Below, one piece after another: positions 57,791 through 64,000 of a stretch of 64,000 nucleotides of DNA; positions within the stretch are counted from its first letter, which is position 1; every line of letters starts with the position of its first letter. The notes below the pieces were generated by a model. That model saw only the letters and a program-made list of their open reading frames with translations, was not told where the DNA came from and ran no database searches. The position numbers and the translations under genes were made by a program. The stretch spans positions 35,873 through 99,872 of the forward strand of contig JASANC010001358.1 of assembly GCA_030248135.1 (NCBI GenBank), given 5' to 3'. This DNA is from Theristus sp. LFF4_11 (taxonomy: Eukaryota > Nematoda > Chromadorea > Monhysterida > Xyalidae).

Positions 57791-58086
57791 ACCTAACAAC
57801 TAAAACAACAACAAGAGAAGAAAAATAACGTTTTTTTAAATCCGGTCCGGTGAAAAACCGTTTCTAATCCAAAAATACCATTTTACTCATTTTTAAGAGT
57901 TAAGAAATTGACCCCCTCCAATTAAAAATCAAAAAATAAGGTCGAAATTAGCATCTGAAGCTTTCAGAAAAGTAACTCTGTTATGTATTTCAAAAATCCA
58001 GTTTCACTCAACAAAACCCATTTTTCAGTTTTGCCACATATAATTTTGCGTAATCATCCACCTGATAGTTTTGAACTTTGAAGCAT

Positions 58087-58395
58087 AGTTGCTCTAGAGG
58101 GGGACTGGCGCCTCCCCCCCCAAAAATTTTCGAATCTATCTCCATCAGATAAGAGAAGATTACGCATATTTTACTTAAAAGCAGCAAAGTTTTTAAGAAT
58201 TTCGAGCAAAAATGGTCAATTTTGGTAAAAAATTGACTCATTTTCTGTCTTCGAAGACAAAATTTTTCAGATAGATAGCTGGCTGAAATGTTTTTAGATA
58301 GATAATAGCTGAGCTGAAAAAATCTCTCTGATAGAGAAGAGATACCGGTAGATTTAAAAAAATTTTTGGATGGGGCGGCCCATAGTTGTTCCAGA
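58087..58395. repeat. Dispersed repeat with GATAGATAG core, copy 1
   Basis: About 300 bp closely matching 62090-62325. Shared blocks include GAGCAAAAATGGTCAATTTT, AAAATTGACTCATTTT, TGTCTTCGAAGACA, CAGATAGATAGCTGGCTGA and GATAGATAATAGCTGAG. The ends TAGTTGCTCTAGAGGGGG and CATAGTTGTTCC are partly inverted, so it may be another terminal-inverted-repeat element. A 177-codon minus-strand frame here is repeat-derived. Confidence 0.7.
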
Positions 58396-58427
58396 CAGTA
58401 GCGAAAGTGCGGGGTTGGCCTACATAA

Positions 58428-60091
58428 GGCCCATTCATGCAAGCGCGCGCTGAAGCGCGCTGACGCGCGCTGACCAGCTTCATCATGAATGAAGAAATGA
58501 AGCTGCGTCAGCCGCTGCGGCTTTTTAGGTTTTTTGCCCATTCACGAACGCGCGCGCTGAAGCGCGCTGAAGCGCGCTGACGCGCTTCATCATGAATGAA
58601 GAAGCGGCCTGAAGTGAAGCTGCGTCAGCCGCTGCGGCTTTTTAGGTTTTTTGTCCATTCACGAACGCGCGCGCTGAAGCGCGCTGAAGCGCGCTGACCA
58701 GCTTCATCATGAATGAAGAAATGAAGCTGCGTCAGCCGCTGCGGCTTTTGATGTCCGGACCCCAAATGCCGCAGCGGCTTGTCTGAAAAATGAAACGTAT
58801 TTGCATAATTTCTGCGCTTTCAATTGTGATAGATGCAGACCAAAAAGGGAATGAATTTAATTGTGGTAAAATTAAATTAATTGAGGAATTTATTGTGCTG
58901 CGTTTGTGAAAGAAACCAACAGATAAAAACGATAAAAACAACTGGGCTAAGACGGGTTTCGAACTTTGGCCTCTGTGCTGACAGGCACAACATGTTACCA
59001 CTGCACTATAGTAGTTGATAGGTGGGAACCTCTCTAGGTGTTTGTTCATTAAATGTCGTTCAGTTTTATCGTTTTGTGTTGTTGTCTGTGTTGTCTCCGT
59101 ACGTGCTGTTTAGTACACACTATATACCGCTTCGATTCGTTGTTTTTGCCGTTTCAGTGAGGATTATTAGAGGTAATACGGTATGCACCATTTGCAAGCA
59201 ACGTGAAAGCAAATTGCATCCTAGAATGTTCAGTCAAAATGCAGAAATCGTACAAAATTGTTCATAAAAAACTGTATTTTGCGGTGTAGCTTTCAAAGTT
59301 TTTCTTCACTTCGAAAGTCCATTTCACAATTTTTCAATAAATATGCGCCTAAGATCAGAAAACTTTTGGTGTGAAACCATAAAAAACAGTACAAAAAAGC
59401 ATTCTGAATGAATTTGGCCCTTTTTTCAGTTTGCAAGGCAGCCGGTGTAATGAAGCAAAGCTTGTTCTTGTGGGCTGCACACCGGTTTTAAGGGCTGCGC
59501 AAATCAGTACCCCACACCGTCGCACGGGTACAGTTCACATAAATTTCACATAAATTTCTTGCACTACTTTTCTGCTTTGTTGAGTATTCGTATTCTCACT
59601 GTCACACTTATTTTGAGACTAATTACGCTATACAATACTGTTCAGAATCTGTCAGAAAAGTACTAAATGATTTAACAAAAAAGTCTTGCAACATTTGTGA
59701 AAGATTGTCACTGACAGCAACAATCAGCGATTTTGCACACACAAATTTGATGTCCGGACATCAAATGCCGCAGCGGCTGACGCAGCTTCATTTCATCATT
59801 CATGATAGCGCACTTCAGCGCGCGTCAGCGCGCTTCAGCGCGCGCGTTCGTGAATGGGCAAAAAACCTAAAAAGCCGCAGCGGCTGACGCAGCTTCATTT
59901 CTTCATTCACGATGAAGCTGGTCAGCGCGCTTCAGCGCGCTTCAGCGCGCGCGTCCGTGAATGCGCATGTGCTCCAAAACTGAAGCGCGCTGACGCACGC
60001 TGAAGCGCGCTGTTTTTTTGCTTCGTGAATGTGTAGCAAAGTGAAGCGCGTCAGCGCGCTTCAGCGCGCTTCAACCTCCATGAATGGCGCT
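58428..60091. mobile_element. Foldback element with long GC-rich inverted arms
   Basis: Left arm about 58431-58760, right arm about 59755-60090, in opposite orientation around a 1-kb centre. Each arm is built of direct repeats of about 107-113 bp made of GCGCGCTGAAGCGCGCTGA, CTTCATCATGAATGAAG, GCTGCGTCAGCCGCTGCGGC and TTTTTAGGTTTTTTG. The outer ends (GGCCCATTCATGCAAGC / TCCATGAATGGCGC) recall the ends of family P hairpins. Non-coding; the centre holds a tRNA-Asp-like remnant. Confidence 0.85.
58938..59012 (-). pseudogene. tRNA-Asp-like remnant
   Basis: On the minus strand: TATAGTGCAGTGGTAACATG (A-box-like), an arm with GTGCCTGTCAGCAC whose loop carries the Asp anticodon GTC, and AAGTTCGAAACCC (B-box-like). 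The acceptor and T stems do not pair, so I read it as a tRNA pseudogene or SINE head. Confidence 0.5.
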
Positions 60092-61320
60092 ATAGGGAAA
60101 GAAATATTTTGTACTAAACAGCAAAAAGAAAACCAGAGCGTGAATTATAAGCAATCACGCTTTTAGACGTTTTAGAAAGGTGTGGCAGCCAATTAATTTA
60201 GTTTTCTTTCGCTCAGTTATTGAATCGAAGAGAAGAAAATGCAATTACATGTTACAACTTCTTGAATTAAGGAACGTGAATTAAGGTGAAGAAGCTGAAA
60301 ACAAAGCGGCGCCATTCGTGTGCTTTCGTTGTCCGCGATCTCAAGGAAAGGCCGACCGCCCTGATTGGTTGACCCAGAAAAACAAACAAGTGACACGGTG
60401 ATTGGTTGCACGGTGCATGCAACCACAATGACCATAGACAGGAAACTTTGTGGTCGGTTGGTTGATCGCGCCGTGATTGGGAAACCCAGAAAACAAATAA
60501 AGAGGACGAGAATCTATCATACTGATTGGTTGGCCAAAAAAACAAATGAAAAACAAACCCAGCATGCTGATTTGTGGTTGCACCAAGCTACCACGACGAA
60601 AAATTTCTGTACGCACACTTCGGTCGGTTGTTCAAAACTTAGTGCTCCATCATTTAAAAATTTGTGGCAGCCAAACTCACTCAGAGCACAATCCAAACAC
60701 GCAGCAATCGCAAACGGAATTTGAAGGATCTGTGAATTGGACAAACGGGACGGCACCAAAGACAAGCAAAACATCACTTAAAATTGATTTTAGTCGATTT
60801 TCATAAGTAAAAGCCCATTTTTATCGCTGTTGCTTAAAAGTCAATGATCATATTTCATCTTGAACCCGACAGAATCAGAATTCAAAGTTGACTTGTTGTT
60901 TTAAAACTTTAAATTCACTTTTTAGCAACGTCGTTCAAAACTCAACGCATTTTTTGAGTGAATCAATCAATCAATCAATCACTCAATCAAAAATTTATTA
61001 CGGCAGTCCGTGAAACTGGTTGTAAAAGACACAATTCAGTAACGAAAGCGTGGGAGGGAACAGACAGACAGAGCTCATAGCCTTCGGAACAATAAAAACT
61101 GGTGAATTAAAGGAGAAACGGATAATATAACAATAAATGGAATCAGTTAATCGTTTTGTGTTTTTTCTGATCCATTTTCCGCATCGACAAGTTTTACAGA
61201 TGGGTTCCCAACACTTCACCACAGATGGGTAGATGCTGTGCGTGTGCAGCCGCTGCACCCGTGCCAGTGGAATGGATTTTTGATGAAGATGCATGTGCAT
61301 TTCTTTCATAATGTAGCACT
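60092..61320. other. No gene; ATTGG-rich repeat stretch
   Basis: Between 60355 and 60545 there are four direct GATTGG words (CTGATTGGTTGACCCAG, GTGATTGGTTGCACGG, GTGATTGGGAAACCCAG, CTGATTGGTTGGCC), suggesting an internal repeat of about 50-60 bp. A (TCAA)n run lies at 60961-60990. No exon seen. Confidence 0.5.
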
Positions 61321-61324
61321 CCGA

Positions 61325-62345
61325 AAGTGCGGGGGGGGGTGGGGGGGGTCCACCCCACCCCCCCCCCCCTCAGCCGAAAATCCTGCCCGTGCACGGGCAG
61401 ATACCCGTGGACCCCCCCTCCCCCCCTTTACCTCGACACGGGTACTAGACACCCCCCACCCCCCTACGCGATAAAACACGGGATCGCACCCCCCCCCCCT
61501 CACGGTGGTCAATCTCTTCTCAATTTTTTCCAAAAATACCGTAATTTTTGCATTTTTCTTGACGTTTGTGTCTGTCCCTGCATATATTTTGTTGTTTCTG
61601 ACCAAACAAGCAGCTTGTTTGCACAAAATATTCTGTATTTTACAAGAATTTCTGTGTTTTTCTAAGGCAAAAATTTGGTATTACCCGTGCGATCCCGTGC
61701 ACCCCCCCCTCATGAAATTTTTCTGCCAGTGCACCCCCCCTCTCAGGAAAATTTGCTGCCCGTGCACCCCCCCTCACCGAGAAGGCACCTGACCCCCCCC
61801 CCCTCTAAAATTAGGCAAACACCCCCCCGACCCGAGGTCCCGCTTTCGCTACTGCTTCCAGAGCCGAGGGCTTGGGGGGGCCGATATAGATAGCTGGAGC
61901 AAATTTTCTAGATAGATAGATAGCTGGAAAATTTTGGGGGGGGGGGGCCGCGGGGGGGGGCCACGTGATTTTGGGGGGGGGGGCGGTCAAAATTTTGAAA
62001 TTTGATAGATAGATAGCTAAAATGCTAAAAAGCTATAAAAACAGCAAAATAATGCTAAAAATACACTAAAAATCAAGTATACACGCGTATTTTACCTAAA
62101 ATTAACAAAATTTTCAATAATTACGAGCAAAAATGGTCAATTTTGGTCAAAAATTGACTCATTTTATGTCTTCGAAGACAAAAATTTTCAGATAGATAGC
62201 TGGCTGAGAAAATTTTTTAGATAGATAATAGCTGAGCCGAAAAAACCTGTCTGATAGAGATAGATTCGAAAATTTTTTTGGGGGGGGGGGCGGCCCCCCC
62301 CCTAGAACAACTATGGGGCGGCCGGCCAGTACCGTGGGCGAGGGG
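61325..62345. repeat. C/G homopolymer-rich tract
   Basis: Many runs of 7-13 C or G broken by short words such as GTGCACCCCCCC, CCGTGCACGGGCAGATACCC and TGGACCCCCC. Includes a second copy of the GATAGATAG repeat at 62090-62325 (same orientation as 58087-58395). Non-coding; assembly or read errors are likely in such runs. Confidence 0.85.
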
Positions 62346-62399
62346 GGGGTGGAGGGGGGTACACCTAGAGATGTCAAAAAAAAAATTTTCTATTTTTTT

Positions 62400-63870
62400 C
62401 CTGAGCTTGCACGATTCCTAAAACAGCGGGGTGGCGCAGAAAACATTACCGATTTTAATGATTTTGGCCTTTTTTTTGAGGTCAAAGATAGTCCCAGAAG
62501 CAATAAACGAACGGGCCGATTGGTGACACTAGAAAATTTTAACACAGTTTTCAGTTTCTCTTGGCAATTATTTTTACTAATTTTCCAGTTCGTATTCTAC
62601 ACGAAGTGGAAATGGTGCCCAAAAAACCGCGATTTTTGATGTTTTTGGCCCTTTTCTAGCAAAAAAGTGGCCCAAAACCAATTTGCGCCTAATCCGATTG
62701 GTGAGATTTTTAACACAATGTCAACTAGACCTGCAGAAATACTCTGTTCAATTTCTGAGCTTGCACGATTCTTAAAATAGCGGTGGCGCATTAAACATTA
62801 CCGATTTTGATGATTTTTGGCCTTTTTTGAGGTCAAAGATGGTGTCGAACCAATAAACAAATAGGCCCATTGGCCTAAAATTTTAACACAACATTCAGTT
62901 TCTCTTGGCAATTATTTGTGCAAATTTTCTAGTTCGTATTCTACTTGAAGTGGCAATAATGCCCAAAAAAACCGCGATTTTGATGTTTTTGGCTCTTTTT
63001 CTGGCAAAAAAAGTGGCCCAAAACCAATTTGCGCCTAATCCGATTGGTGAGATTTTTTAACACAATGTCAACTAGACCTGCAGAAATACTCTGTTTAATT
63101 TCTGAGCTTGCACGATTCTTAAAATAGCGGTGGCGCATTAAACATTACCGATTTTGATGATTTTGGCCTTTTTTGAGGTCAAAGATGATGCCCAGAACCA
63201 AATAACAAATAGGCCGATTGGCCTAAAATTTTAACACAGTTTTCAGTTTTTTTGGCAATTATTTGTGCTACTTTTCTAGTTCGTATTCTACATGAAGTGG
63301 CAATGGTGCCCAAAAAACCGCGATTTTTGATGTTTTTGACCCTTTTCTTCTAGCAAAAAAGTGGCCCAAAACCAATTTGCGCCTAATCCGATTGGTGAGA
63401 TTTTTAACACAATGTCAACTAGACCTGCAGAAATACTCTGTTCAATTTCTGAGCTTGCACGATTCGTAAAACAGCGGTGGCGCATTAAACATTACCGATT
63501 TTGATGATTTTGGCCTTTTTGAGGTCAAAGATGGTGCCCAGAAGCAATAAACAAACGGGCCGATTGGCCTAAAATTTTAACACAGCTTTCAGTTTCTCGT
63601 TGGCAATTATTTTTGCAAATTTTCTAGTTCGTATTCTACACGAAGTGGGAAATGGTGCCCAAAAAACCACGATTTTTGATGTTTTTGGCCCTTTTTCTGG
63701 CAAAAAAGTGGCCCAAAAACCAATTTGCGCCTAATCCGATTGGTGAGATTTTTAACACAATATTCTCCATGCTTTTGTGAACAACTGTGCCAATTTTTGG
63801 GTTTGCACAATTCAGCAAAAAGCAATGGCGATTTTTTAATTCCAAAAATCCGCGATTTTAGCATTTTTTA
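62400..63870. repeat. Tandem satellite, unit about 347 bp, about 4.3 copies
   Basis: Units begin GAGCTTGCACGATTC near 62403, 62756, 63103 and 63450, with a final diverged partial unit from about 63797. Each holds ATTACCGATTTTGATGATTT, TTTTGAGGTCAAAGATG, CAGTTTCTCTTGGCAATTAT, GTTCGTATTCTAC and CGCCTAATCCGATTGGTGAG. The short minus-strand frames in each unit are by-products. The array probably extends in degraded form beyond the window. Confidence 0.92.
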
Positions 63871-64000
63871 GAGGTTTTTTAGTCTACCGCGCAGACAGAG
63901 TGGAGTTGGGGCCTGAAATTTTATACACGAAGTTACTACCTGCCAACCTACCCAACGCACCCCAAAAGTCCCGATTTCCCCACTTTTTAAAAAACGTTGC

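Noticed and set aside
58008..58541. 177-codon open frame on the minus strand
   Set aside because: It runs through the GATAGATAG repeat and the foldback arm; the same text recurs at 62159-62377 with frameshifts. It is repeat sequence, not a gene.

Overview
This is nuclear DNA of an animal. The genes are broken into many short exons with GT-AG introns, and every family I recognise is metazoan. The secreted FkbM-type methyltransferase with a nematode-style carboxyl end suggests a nematode or related ecdysozoan, but I cannot fix the species. There is no bacterial operon structure, CRISPR array or rRNA.

Gene layout: 1-2.2 kb, 3' part of an unrecognised extracellular, apparently membrane-tethered protein (+). 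3.2-5.0 kb, FkbM methyltransferase (+). 5.6-13.2 kb, muskelin (-, 19 exons, 806 aa). 17.4-22.5 kb, EMI/EGF single-pass receptor of the Draper/CED-1/Nimrod type (+, 9 exons, 406 aa). 24.5-26.6 kb, Rab GTPase of the Rab5/21/22 group (+, 6 exons, 203 aa). 27.2-28.2 kb, DNAJC12 co-chaperone (+, 3 exons, 159 aa). 28.7-32.1 kb, nine-finger zinc-finger protein (-, 7 exons). 33.7-50.8 kb, FRMD4-type FERM/CUPID scaffold (-, 22 exons, about 1239 aa). I built the exon models by hand from splice sites, reading-frame phase and remembered family sequence. For muskelin, the receptor, Rab, DNAJC12, FkbM and FRMD4 the exon phases close to a whole number of codons.

From 50.8 kb to the end the window is gene-poor and repeat-rich. 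It holds a 1.13-kb non-autonomous hAT element with a perfect 8-bp target duplication, a hAT transposase remnant, a 1.06-kb element with TTAGGG-like ends, tRNA-derived SINE copies, a 1.66-kb foldback element with long GC-rich arms, long C/G homopolymer tracts and a 347-bp tandem satellite.

The most unusual theme is the number of small inverted-repeat families inside introns. One carries perfect TGACGTCA sites near both ends, one has ends reading GACTCAATGCG, one is a near-perfect 90-bp hairpin, and one is a CAGCCAATCAGC / GCTGATTGGCTG word that recurs about 30 times. Several copies fill most of a short intron. The genes do not form one pathway. By family, they serve polarity and Arf6 signalling, endosomal traffic, phagocytic recognition, a ubiquitin-ligase complex and chaperoning.
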